64,000 bases of DNA from Thunnus maccoyii. Its lineage: Eukaryota; Chordata; Actinopteri; Scombriformes; Scombridae. This document shows, in pieces, positions 45,845 through 57,600 of the stretch. The notes below the pieces were generated by a model. The model was not told the origin of the DNA, did no database searches, and saw nothing but the letters and a program-made list of their open reading frames with translations. Where the stretch lies: contig NC_056550.1 in the NCBI RefSeq assembly GCF_910596095.1, positions 13,255,501 to 13,319,500 of the forward strand. The letters are read 5' to 3'. Position numbers and translations under genes: made by a program. Within the stretch, counting starts at the first letter, position 1, and the number at the start of each line of letters is the position of its first letter.

Positions 45845-48800
45845 TTAACAACAGTGTCTGCGTTGGGTTCCCACAATGTCTGTGGAGACCCTAGGATGGT
45901 GAACGATGTCTAACATGATTTTGTCTTTTTCTGAGAACTGTGTCATTGGTTGATGACTGTCATCTGGCAGAGGTCTCACATCCAACCTCTCCACATAACT
46001 GGCTGAGGCACTCATGCTGCCAACCCCCAAGGTAACTTCAGAGCTCCCAACTCCAGCAGTCAGCCATTCAGACACCCTAGCACGTGCTTTTTGACTCCAA
46101 AATGTGCTTCCATCCTCTGAGGGAGCACCTCCGCTCACTGAAAAAAAGAGAAAAGTTGAATGGTGTAATTCATAATAGCAATGCATATATCTGAGTATAA
46201 TAATATATAATATCAAACTCACTGGTTGGAATGAAGGCTTCATCAATGCTAGCCGTCATCCTCACAGGTGGTGGCATTGGTTCCTCGGGATCTTGTGCTA
46301 CAGCTTTCAGCATATGGTCTATCAGCTCCTGCTCCCTCCTGTTCCACTCCTCTTCTGTCAGCATAGCTTGTCTTGCTTGCCTTGATAGCACTGGTATCCG
46401 TTGTTTCCCAACTTGTCTTCAGTGGTAAAGTAGTGGCCCTTGTTTCGTGTTACCATGTCAATAATTTTCTGGAACAGCTTTATGACCAAAAAACCATCTC
46501 CAAAACGATTGCAGTTGAGAACATGGTATCTGTTCTGACACTTTTCCACAAGCCACTGGAGGGCCTTGCCTTCTCTGGCAATGTGCTCCTCAATGGATCT
46601 GTCTGTGAGCCAGTCTCCCCAAGTGAACAGCACCATACAGTGTCTCCAGACTCTCTCACCGAATGGCGTCAAAAGATCTACTACTGCTTTATGGTCTTTC
46701 TCTGTAAATGCCTTGGAAAGGGGAATAACCGAGAGAAATGTATGAGGGCCCGGAGCACACATGGAGATACTGCATAGAACTTCACCTCTGAGCCAGTCAG
46801 GTGTCATCGTGTTGGTAAACCAGCCTGGTGCCTCAACGACTGTGATATCTACTCCACCGATTTCGCTGTTGGTGCTTTGCAGACATTGCGCTTCATCTCT
46901 GATCTTGGAATTCCTACACAGAGGTAACAAAGCAAAACAAAAATTATATCTATGTTCATGCTTATAATCATAGCAGACTTAACAAATCAAAGCTTGTTCC
47001 CAGAAACCCTGTTCCCATATTATTTTCAGCTTTCTGTTTCAGTTTAGGCCATATATTGGGTTACCTTCTTCATCCAAGCAGCGTCAAACAGCTCTTCAAA
47101 AAGGATTCTGTTTCCTGCCATACTCTTCCCTGACTCTTTCTTGCCAACAAATACAACCTTCATATCAGTGAGTGACTGCATCTCTCCTGGAAAAAAAAAC
47201 AAGATTTCTTACTAAACCAATGTTTTTGGAGACATGTTTTGATCATGAAACAATAATAATAACTGAAGGAATTATACATGGTAATTTCTTGATTACCTCT
47301 AAACAACTCTCTTAGTACTCTTGATTGTCTTTGAGTCGTCCGCCTAATAATTTCAGCCATCTTGGCTCCAGCCTCTTTCCTTGCCTCCATCTGTTCTGCA
47401 GGGCCCAGGCCGACTTCATAATGAGGATCTTTGTTTCCTGCCCACATCTCTTCAATCTTCTCCAGGAGCTCAGTCACCTGCTTCTCATCACTGTGGTTCA
47501 TGTTGTCAAAGACGTGATACCTGTTCCCACACTTCTCCACTAGCCACTGCAGACCTTCCTCACTCTCTATACGCTCTTCCACAGTCTTCACTCCCAGCCA
47601 GTCACCTCTAGTGAACAGAACAATTGTGTGCACTACAACAGCACTATCAACAGAATAGCGATTACCACTGTTTTCTGCAACCATTGCCTCTATTTTATTG
47701 AAAAGCACTATTACTTGAGGACTATTCCATCTGTTACTGATATCGAGAACATGTGTTCGGTTTCCACACTGTTTAAGAATCCATTGAAGTGCTGGCCACA
47801 TACTGATTTCATCTTCTAAACCTTTATCAGTACATGGAGCATCTACACTAAACAGCACCATGGTGTGATTTAACACCCCTTTGTGGAAAAGTTGCAGGTG
47901 CTCTTCTAGTGAGGATTTGAAGATCCAAGGAAATACTAAACCAACAGGAATGACTAGAAGAAAAGCATGAGGCCCTGGGGGGCACAAATGGACACTGTTC
48001 TCGATTTCTATCTCATCCAGCTCTGGGGTATTTTGTAGTGGATAGCGCCACCACCAGCCTGGAGTATCAACCACAATGACATGTCTGCCATGTACCTCCT
48101 GCTGCCTCACAACACTCTCAGCAGTTCTTCTGTTGGTCTCAAAAACTCTTTTACCCAGTATGATGTTGCCAATCACACTCTTATCACTGGCTTTGCCTAA
48201 TTCTCTTCCACCTATCAACACAATCCTCAGCTCTGGACAGTTGTGACTTTTCCCTGTAAGAGAGACGTAGTGCATTATATAAAATGAGTAAGGTGTCTTT
48301 CCTATAAAATCAACTGATTGACTGGTCTGCATATCATCATGAGAAGAATAGACCAGTAATTTAATCACATGTGCCTTTATAGGCACACAACATCATCCAT
48401 ATCAATTACAAATATATTCATAAAAACAATAATGTCAATACAACTTCATATCCAATAATACAAAGAAGGACATCTATTGTTAGCAAATGCTGCTGTGATT
48501 AACTCTTAAATGCCAATTTGAAGCCTCCCAAATCTTAATCTTCTCCTGAGACTTACAGCAACATATGAACGTGGTTAAACCAGAGAGAAAAAGATCAGTG
48601 AAACCAGCTGTTGGAGGATTTTATCCTGTAAATTTGAAATCAGATCAGATGAAAGGAAATAGTGAACATACATTTGTTTAGTTGTTTGCATGATTTAAAA
48701 GCCTAACCAGGGATGTGGGCTGCCAATTAGCTTTAGATAGATATACAGTAGAGTATTACGGAGGAGAAGGAGAACACTTACCAGAGCAGGAAACAGCACA

Positions 48801-48848
48801 TACATTAGGCATAGTTTTCAATGACGCTGTTGACTTTTCTGTTTCCAT
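45845..48848 (-). CDS. GIMAP/AIG1-type GTPase, irregular multi-module, with apparent frameshift
   Basis: Exons: 48782-48848 (ATG, METEKS), 47297-48253, 47065-47186, 46223-46903 and 45845-46137. GIMAPs are GTPases linked to lymphocyte survival and host defence and are greatly expanded in fish. Module 1 (RIVLIGG...) has an altered P-loop GGRELGKASDKS and keeps DTPGWWW. Module 2 is only a C-terminal half (TIVLFTRGDW... onward) fused in frame. Module 3 has an intact P-loop GKKESGKS, the DxxG equivalent EAPGW and TWGDW. In exon 46223-46903 the frame breaks near 46408-46413: the read frame stops at 46358-46360, while one extra base would continue in frame into the E/R-rich helix (LTEEEWNRREQELI) and exon 45845-46137. 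Exon 4 also needs the AAG acceptor 10 bp past a stronger TAG. Either a decaying gene or a sequencing indel. Confidence 0.8.
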
Positions 48849-48859
48849 TGGGTAACTAT

Positions 48860-49860
48860 ATTGATAAAAAGAAAGAAACTGACGTAACAGTCCAAATCAA
48901 CAACAATCTGTAGCAACACAAGGGAACAGTCTGTACTTTGAGAACTCGGTCTGAAATGAGAGCTAGATTGAAGAACAGAAAGGGCAACTTTTACTGTACT
49001 TCCACATATCTATTGCTGAAGGGAAATTTAATCAAAAAAACACAGCCTTTAGTCATGGTGTGTGTGTGTGTCTCTGAGATCATACTTGTTACTCTGGAGT
49101 TTTTAAAGTGATGCTTGGAGATAATAAATGAATATGCATAAGATGAATTACACATACAGCACTATAAAATCATTGCAATCTCTTATTTGACAGGAATTTT
49201 AAAAAAAACACAAACTCCACAGGACATCTAAGTTCTGTGGGGTCCTTGAGAATTTTGCAGGTCTTCCTGATGTACACACATTGAAAAATGGAGACATCTT
49301 TTGGATAGTACAAAAAGTTAGGCCTATTAGACTCTTTCACTGCCAGGTTAATGTGTTGCTTTGGTGGTGCATGGTTTGGTTAAACTGTTGCTTCATATTT
49401 CCACACATCAGTAAACATCAGAGATGGTTATTTGATGCTTATTATTGTGGCTGCTGATACTGACTACTATTGGTGGTGAGCATGTGGAGGAATCATCATA
49501 AATAATCTGGCAGTTCAATGAAATGCTCTTCATTGAATTTAATATGAAAGTGTAGATTGGTGCCAATTCTATGTGAAACAATATTACTTAGGACAGTTCA
49601 ATATATATGTATTGCTTTCTTTGCAATTTATTTACATTTATCTTCAAATAATACCTCTGTTGTAAAACTCACAAGTTAAATATATAATGACAAAGTATTT
49701 GATGTTTGTGATCACTGGTAAAATCTGTGATAATTTCATGTTGAATTGGTGCAAGGATATTGTATAAACTTGTACATAGATTCTATTTCACCCATAGTAC
49801 ATTAAAAAGGATAGGTCTTTCAGAAAACAATTTATGTTAGAAATGTAATGAAAAGAAAGG
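48860..49860. other. Intergenic spacer upstream of the GIMAP gene
   Basis: AT-rich with no gene recognised. The GIMAP promoter is expected near 48850-49000 but shows no clear TATA box or CpG cluster. Confidence 0.5.
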
Positions 49861-49869
49861 GACTCTAAT

Positions 49870-50310
49870 ACATACTCGGAACCGTACTGTTTTCTATCCA
49901 CTGTGGGAAGAAATCTTAAAGACTATGGAGGAGGGACTGGGCTTTCCTATTCCTAGGACACCCAAACTATGTCTCCCAAACCATAAAACAGAATTTAAAG
50001 GCATTAATAAAAGGCTGTTTCAAGTGTTAAGTCTGGGTATAATTACAACAGTGAGACTTATCCTGAGTCACTGGAAAAGCCCTAAAGGTCCCACTTTCAT
50101 TGAATGGATTAATTTGTTAACTAAATCAGTGTGCTATGATGTTATCCAGAAGATTAGACATATGACACAAAAAGAGATGAAATTTTTTCTTTCTCTCTTT
50201 TTAAAAAAAAAAAAAAAAAAAACTGCGTTGTGTTAAGAATTATTTCAAGAACTGTGTATTTATTTACGTTTTTATATGTTTAAAATATAAATAAACTTGG
50301 GTAAAAAATG
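49870..50310 (+). mobile_element. 5'-truncated L1-like LINE, 3' end
   Basis: The plus-strand frame through 49925-50202 reads WEEILKTMEEGLGFPIPRTP ... ILSHWKSPKGPTFIEW, typical of the C-terminus of L1-clade ORF2 (WKKP.PPT...W). An A-run follows at ~50203-50222, then a short 3' UTR with AATAAA near 50290. Most of the element is missing. It ends about 80 bp before the atad5 promoter. Confidence 0.75.
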
Positions 50311-50389
50311 TTGAATCAGCGCAGCCAGCAGAGGTAGCTGTCACTTTTTCCTCTCTATTAAATAAGTGAACCCCTACAAGCCATCTTTG

Positions 50390-50854
50390 TTATGGGCGGA
50401 AAACGTCAAGCGATGACGAAATGGCATCCTTTCATGTGATTGGTGGAATTTTGCAACGCAAAAGGTCACGTATATTTGGCGCTCTTCATTCACGACCAGC
50501 CTGGCGCGTTTTTGAAAGAGCAACACACGTCAAGAATAATGTATCCTGGATTAAAACTCGCAACAATTCGGAAAATGCGAGTTTAACGTTTTTCATTTTG
50601 CGTTCATATATCCGTGGCTGACATGTGGGAAATGTTTCGACCACTTTTGGGACCAGCGAGGAGCGGAGTTACTTTGAGAGTAGCATCGAGCGAAGTCTGC
50701 TAGCTTGTTGTTTTACAGCGGACTTTGTATGTCTGCTGGCAACAAACAGCTGTCCTCCTCACACAATGAACATTGCATCTGTTGTTCATTCACACAGACG
50801 GGAGCGTGAATAAGAAACGCCAAGAAGACAGTCTCTGAAGTTACAGCATTATCG
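50390..50854 (+). promoter_or_regulatory. atad5 promoter and non-coding exon 1
   Basis: GC-rich stretch ending with a donor ATCG|GTGAGT at 50854/50855. Upstream are an E2F-type site TTTGGCGC (50475-50482), a GGCGC...TTTGAA pair resembling a CDE/CHR cell-cycle element (50503-50516) and ATTGG motifs. These fit S-phase expression of a replication factor. Confidence 0.6.
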
Positions 50855-51617
50855 GTGAGTGTTTTCCTGACCTTTGTTTTGTGGTTGCCCGTCTGTCATT
50901 TGGCACAAAAACTGGTAGTGCTAACTTACTGGGCGCCATGTCGGGAATGATAACAATGTTCATGTTACTTGCTATCCCTATGAGAATTTAAAATTACGTC
51001 TATATGATTCATAAATACAGCCTTCTACTGTATACTATCTAGAAGAAATACAGCCTTCTATATTAGCAGTTTTCCAATACTGACTCTGCTTCACCAGAAC
51101 ACACAACCTCCCGTATAGCATAGTATTAATGCTGTTTTACAGTACTCTGTATAATGTTTACAGTGTAAACAGTGTCAGCAAATTACTGAAGGGTTTTGAG
51201 AATTGTGCAATAAACATTTAGAGATATTGCTGTGTTATGGAAAACAAAATGTGTTTACATATCAGCTATAAGTCATCTTGAAGTGATTATTTGCAGGTTG
51301 TTGGGTTGCAAACTAACACTTGGTCATTCAGCTGGTTTCTCCATCATCCAAATGTTATTTTTATGGCAATTTCACCTTTACTGAATAATTCTGGGAAAGA
51401 TGAAGAGAGAAAGATGATGAAGCTCCCTCACTGGAGATGATCCAGGGATTTCCATGTTTGACAGGACATATGACCAAGATTACTAAAACACCAGGGAAGC
51501 CAGTCAACACTTCATCTGAGCTGCTGTTCTCTTCAGAGACCTACAGCTCTTTTAGACCTTAAAGTGTATATCCATGTTTTTTATTGTATTATTTTTTACT
51601 TTAGGTCTCTTCAAATT

Positions 51618-54600
51618 ATGGCTGGTGTTGTGGCTATGGCATCTGTCATTGAGGACTTTGACACCCAGGTATTTTAATGACACAGTTTTGGGTTATATAT
51701 AGTGTTCAGTAGCTGTTACATTTCTAATTCTTAGCCATTCTCATATTTGATTAACTGTGACACTCCCTTTACAGCCTTGCAAGAAGTCTCGCAAAGATGG
51801 TGGCAGTCCTGTTGTCAAGACAATCACAAACTATTTCTCTCCGGTGCCCAAGCCCGTGGAGAAACCTTTCTCTCCTCCTCGCTCCAACAACATCAGGGAC
51901 TACTTTAGCCAAAAGTCTCTGTCTTCTAAAGTAAAGACCAGCTCACCAGAACAGTCTAAAGAGAACTGTCAGAAGTCCCAGTCTGCAGAAAAACACACCA
52001 GCCCAGAGGCCATAGTGAAACAGCCATCTCAGAAAAGGAGAAGAAAGGTCACCAAAGCTGCAAGGAAGCTTGTTGAGGCTGAAACCTTTAGTTTCGCTGA
52101 GGAGACAAGCTGTGTGATTGTAGAAGAATCACATGAAAGCAGAGACTGTGCAGCAGAACCAGCCAGCAGCTGTGGTATTCTTGGCAGCGATACAGCAGCT
52201 CTGCTGGCCCAGCTTAGTGCTGAGGCCTCTATCACTGCTGTAACATCAGAGATGAAGGCAACCAAGACTGTCAGTGTTGAACAAGATGAACATCATGATG
52301 ATGGTTCCAAATGTGGTAACCATGGCAAACATGAACCAGAACTGAAGAGTATTGCCTTATCTCCAGTTGTACCTTCAAATGACAAAGCTAAATTGGTCAA
52401 AACTGCTGCACGAAATACTAGGAAGAGTCAGCAACAGGAGGCAAAGTATTCAGAACCAGAGGAGAAAGAGGAAGAAAAGTCCTTCTGTGATGTTAGCATG
52501 GAGGTTAATGTGGATGAGGCCTCTCAGTTAAACAACAGCACAGTGACTATCTCCTTTGAAGAGTTTGTGCGGAGTCAGAGCCAAGAAGACATAGAAGATG
52601 AACAGGGTAAAGGAGATGAAAGTAAAATCACAACAGAGGCTGAGGAAATGGACACTGAGCAGTTGGACATCCCAAAAGCGGAAGAAAATGTGGGTTCTGG
52701 GGAGCCTCCTCTTCAGGTCTCGCCCCGAACCGTCACCATCCAGGCTGAAGTGCATGTAGTCTCACCCAAACAGGAAGCAGTCAAGCCTGTGGGAAAGGTA
52801 GCCTCTATCTTCAACAGGAGAAGAGGAGCGATGAGCCCTGCAGATGTAGCGTCGCCCCCTCACACAGAGGCTGGACACCAACTTCCACCTACCTCTTTGA
52901 CTGTCAAACGGAAATCCAATGTGGTTTTGCAAGAGGAAGATCTAGAGCTGGCTGTGCTTGAGAGTGAGTCTACACCAAAGTGCAGTGAGGCAGAGAAGAA
53001 GCAGTTCATGGCTGCCTTCAAACAGCCCAGCCTGGATGGGTCCAAAACCAAGCCTGGTAAGAGTCAGGCTAAGCAGAGGCAACCTGAAGAGAAGACTGTG
53101 GATGCTGCAGAAAAAGTTGCTGAAGAGGACACTGTAATTCCATCCCCTGTTGAGCAAGTCTCTGCTGCCCCTCAGGAAAAGAAGGTAGCTAAAAAGAAAC
53201 CAGGAAGAAAAGGCGGAAAGAAGGGTGAAGCAGAAAAGGAAGCAGTCACCACCTCACCTGCTGTTGGACCTGCTGCTCCTCCCGCAGAAGAAATGGTGGC
53301 CACCAACGCTGAAGTTGATGATAAAAGAGAGGAGCCTCTGATCACCTCAACTCCCTCCATCCCAGCTGTGAGGAGGTCTAGAAGAGAGGCTGTTGTCAGG
53401 CAAACCCCTAAGGCCACACCAACAACTCCTATTAGGAACACCAAGAAACAAGACAAGTTAAAGGATGCTGCTGCTTCACCTCAGGACACCCCTGTAAAGA
53501 TGTCCACCCCAAAGACATGCAAGTCCAAACATGGAGTCTTTGTAGCAGAGATGGTGTGCCCACCTGACAAAAAAGAAAGTCCAATCAGGTAACACATGCA
53601 TTAAATTATGATTTAATTCTTTCATGCATTCTATAAAATGCATGTATATGTATGTGTGTGTTAAGGGTCATTTTAATGTTTCATGTTTTTTTTCATGTTC
53701 TAATTAAATGTTCTGTTTTTCATAAGGATTAAATTTACTAGAGTCCATCAAAATGTTAAAGTGTCCAAGAATGGAAGTGGCATAAACTCTCCTTTGGCTA
53801 CTAAAGTAAGTATAAGATTTTTTACAAAGTGTGGAAGTTGCTAAAGAAAAATCATCATTAATCATATTCATAACTATGGTCTGAGGATGAGGAAATACTC
53901 CATCTTTTTCAGACATCAAATGACTCTAAAAAAAGGAAGCAGGCAAAGAAGTTGGTGGAGAAAGCCATTGCGATTCAGAAGAGTAAGATAACTGCTGTTG
54001 AGCAGAAGAGCACCTTAAGGCGTTCGTCACGAACTGAGGCTTCCATCACGAAGAGTTACTGTGAAGATGAGGTACAGTTGCAGACCAACTACACAGATGA
54101 ATCTCTAATTCTTTTGCAGTTTCAAAGGGATGGTTTGAACATATTGTAACATGCAATATGTATTGTTTGACACTTTTTACCTATTGTTTGGTCTAACTGG
54201 TGACAACTGATGTGAAAACCCAGTGAGAAGCAAGTGTACTCAGTCCATCCTTGAGTGCCTGACACATGTTCACTCACTTGTTACCACTTAGAATTGGTAG
54301 TAAAAAAAATTGACAAAATAAGTGCAGATCAAAATTTATGATGTCCTTTAAAAGCCTACAAAAGTAATATGTTCACAAAATGAACCAGTTCAGAGATTGT
54401 TTGGGAATTTGCTCTTGTTAGGTTATTGCAATTGATCAAATTTGGACATAAATATTGGGGATCTGGACTTGGCTTAATAAAGTGTTCATACACAAAAGTT
54501 AAGACAAAACCCTAATTTTTGTACACATTTTTATTGTTTGTGAGTTTAACTAAGAAGTTCATTATATGATTTGTTTTGTCAGGATTCTGTCATCTGCCTG

Positions 54601-57600
54601 GAGGAGGACCAGACCGCAACTCCTCAGACGGTACCAGAAAAGGGTAAAACCCAGAAGCATTTACGCAGTCTAAATGATGTGCTAGGCAAAGCTGCACCTG
54701 TTGGCAAAGAGACCAAGGCGCCTCCAGGTAGTCTTTCCCACTCTAAATCACCATTTACTGTTCAGCATTTTGTTGTAATCTCTAGAAAGCTCATCCAATG
54801 TTGCTATATTTTCCATCTGACAGTCTCCAAAGTGGCATCGCTCAGCCAAGAGAAGACTGCTCGGAGGGTGTCAGCGGTGGTGTCGATCTTTGATGAGAGC
54901 AGCCGCGAGGGCTCTGAAAACTCCCAGGATGATGAGCAGTTCAGGGCACGCAGAGAGTTCTTGAAGAGCGGCCTGCCAGAGTCCTTCAGGAAGCAGATAG
55001 CCAAGACCGCTGCCACTAAGGAGGCATACACCCTCTCCTGTTCCTCCTTCCAACCAGTTATACACATGAGGCAATCACCAAATGGTATGCTGTTCCTTCA
55101 TAGAAATAGACTTGGTGTCATTGTCATTTGATAAGGTTAAAATAATTGTTTTTTTTAATTATACAGATTAATCTAGAGGGTTAAGGGCCCAGTAAAAATT
55201 GTGTTTGTTGTGCATTGACAGATTGCCCTCTATGGAGTCTGCCATGGCCTGAGTCTTCATTACTGTGTCATTTGAAAGAGCTTTGGAGCCAAGCGTCCAA
55301 CCTACCTCTATCTGTTAGTGGCTCCTTCTGTTTGAAGACGGAACCATCCCCAAGAGCCTTTTGTGAAAGGGTATGTTGAAATGACTAATGATCTGATTGT
55401 CTTTGCACTTGTAACCAAAATGTTCATGGTCAACCCCAGACCAATACTGATTGACGTGGTCGACTTTTCAGAAGGCATTGTCCAGTTGATAGCTGCTGCC
55501 TGTCTTATGTTTTTATTTATATTTATCCAAATTCTGCTTAAATAAGGAGCTACAGTGGAGTTTAACCGCACACAGTGTTTGATGACAGTATTTTTCCTTT
55601 TTCAAGGGTTCTGGCTGGAGGCCTGAGATCTCTGAAAGTGTTCGTCAGCTTTTAATGGAGGACATCAGCGCCTCCAACTCTCCCTTCCCTCTTCAGATGT
55701 TCATGACTCGCTTCTTGAAGAGACGCACTGATCACCAGCAACACTGCACAGCCTCGGGTTAGTCTGACAAGCAGTTATTGCACTCATACACTGAAACTAA
55801 AGTAGATGTATTGCATAGCAAAGCTTCAATTTGTAGTTTTATTCTAGGTTCTGATGAAGATCTTATTCCCTTCATTTTGATTGTATACAATATTTAACAT
55901 CCATATTTTATTTATTTCAAATGAATGCAGCCAAAGTAAAGATCACGTTTTTGCATAAAATTACAATTATCCTAAACAACCACCATATGTTTCTGACTTG
56001 AACCAGAGGCTGCAACCAGAGTCACAAGCACCCCATTGTCAGCTGAACCAGTAGGAGGGAAGAGGAAGAGGATGGATGATGACGGAGTAATGACAGTAAA
56101 AGTGGCTAAGAAGCAGCGGGCCGACTGTTCAGAAGAGAATATCTCCATGTCTGAGCTAGAGCCAACGAAAAGGGGAGGCCGTACAAGACGAGGCAGGAGA
56201 CCCAAGCTAGAGGAGGAAGAAAAAGAGAAGGCTAAGCCCTCACTCAAAACTGCTCCCAACCCGTCTGAAGACGACTCTGTAGTTGTGCTGGATGACTTGC
56301 TTTTGGAAGAGGACACTATGATAAAAGGTGAGGTTAAAAATTGTGTGACCAGGTGCTTAACTCATTAATGCAAGTTTGCAATCAATATATATATTAGAGT
56401 ATCTAAGTAAGTGAAAGCATTTAAATTTCTTAGAAAAGACAGACACACTACTGGACCAACTTATATTACACTCGCTGATGATTGCAGTGACTGTTTTTAC
56501 TCATGTTTTTATACCAATCGTTCAATATTTGCCTTTGTCGCCAACATGTCTTTATCAAAACACTGTGCATTGGCTCTGCTATTACAGTGTGGTAAGAGCT
56601 CAGTGTTAAGTACTAAAAATAGAGCTGCTGTTGTTGACTTCGCCACAACAACAACAATTACCTCAAAAGCCACCTATCAGAGGAAAACAGACGTTTCATG
56701 CAAGATCCTCCAAGGTGCTCTCATTGTTTACATGTTTGCTGAATACCCATCCAGTTACTGTCTGTAAATGTCATCGACTGTTATGAGTTTTATCACATAT
56801 TAGATTAGTCTATAGATATCTAATCTTATCCATAGATAAGATTAGATAAGCATCACTTTATCCCCTGAAACTCAGTCTGCAGTTTCTTCCACAGATGTAG
56901 TGAAGGAGGAGTTGTTGTGGACGGACAAATATCAGCCCCAGCACCCCAGTGACATCATAGGCAACACCGCCTCAGTAAGGAGGCTGCACAGGTGAGGAGA
57001 CAAAACTGTTTAATTTCACTGCATCTGTATAAAAACAGTAGCCACTGTATTTGCTTATACTGTATTTCATATAGCGTATTAGCGTTTCAAGTATTCCTTT
57101 TTTTATATAGTTGGCTGAGGGAGTGGAAACTCCGTGCAGACCGAGAAGAGAGAAATAAGCAGAAAGATAAGAAACAAGAGGAAGGCAGCAATGGTGAGAT
57201 ATTAAAAAATGCTTCTTTTCTTTTCATTTGACGAGATTGTATCTACTTCTGTTGGGTTGATGCACATTTGTTCTGACTGTGGCTCTTTTTGTTCAGACTC
57301 TGACTGGGACTGTGAAGAAGGGGATTCTCAGGATGGAGAGGACATGTTGTGTAATACAGTGCTTATCACAGGACCCACTGGAGTAGGAAAGACTGCTGCA
57401 GTCTATGCTTGTGCCCAGGAGCTTGGCTTCAAGGTACAACAGCCTTTCAAAGCAATTCATTTGTCAAATGGAGAGCTGCATTACTGTGACACTTGTGTAC
57501 AATTTGGATTTCCTAACTTCCCTTTGGTCTCCCAAGGTATTTGAGGTGAATGCTTCATCTCAGCGGAGTGGCCGTCTAATTCTATCCCAGCTGAAGGAAG

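Noticed and set aside
47160-48386. 408-codon uninterrupted minus ORF as a stand-alone GIMAP protein
   Set aside because: The first ~45 codons and the end are intronic. Splice sites at 48253/48254 and 47296/47297 join it in phase to the exons on either side.
49870-50310. Retroviral or other viral remnant upstream of atad5
   Set aside because: The reading frame matches the C-terminus of L1-clade LINE ORF2 followed by an A-run. No LTR, gag or env features.
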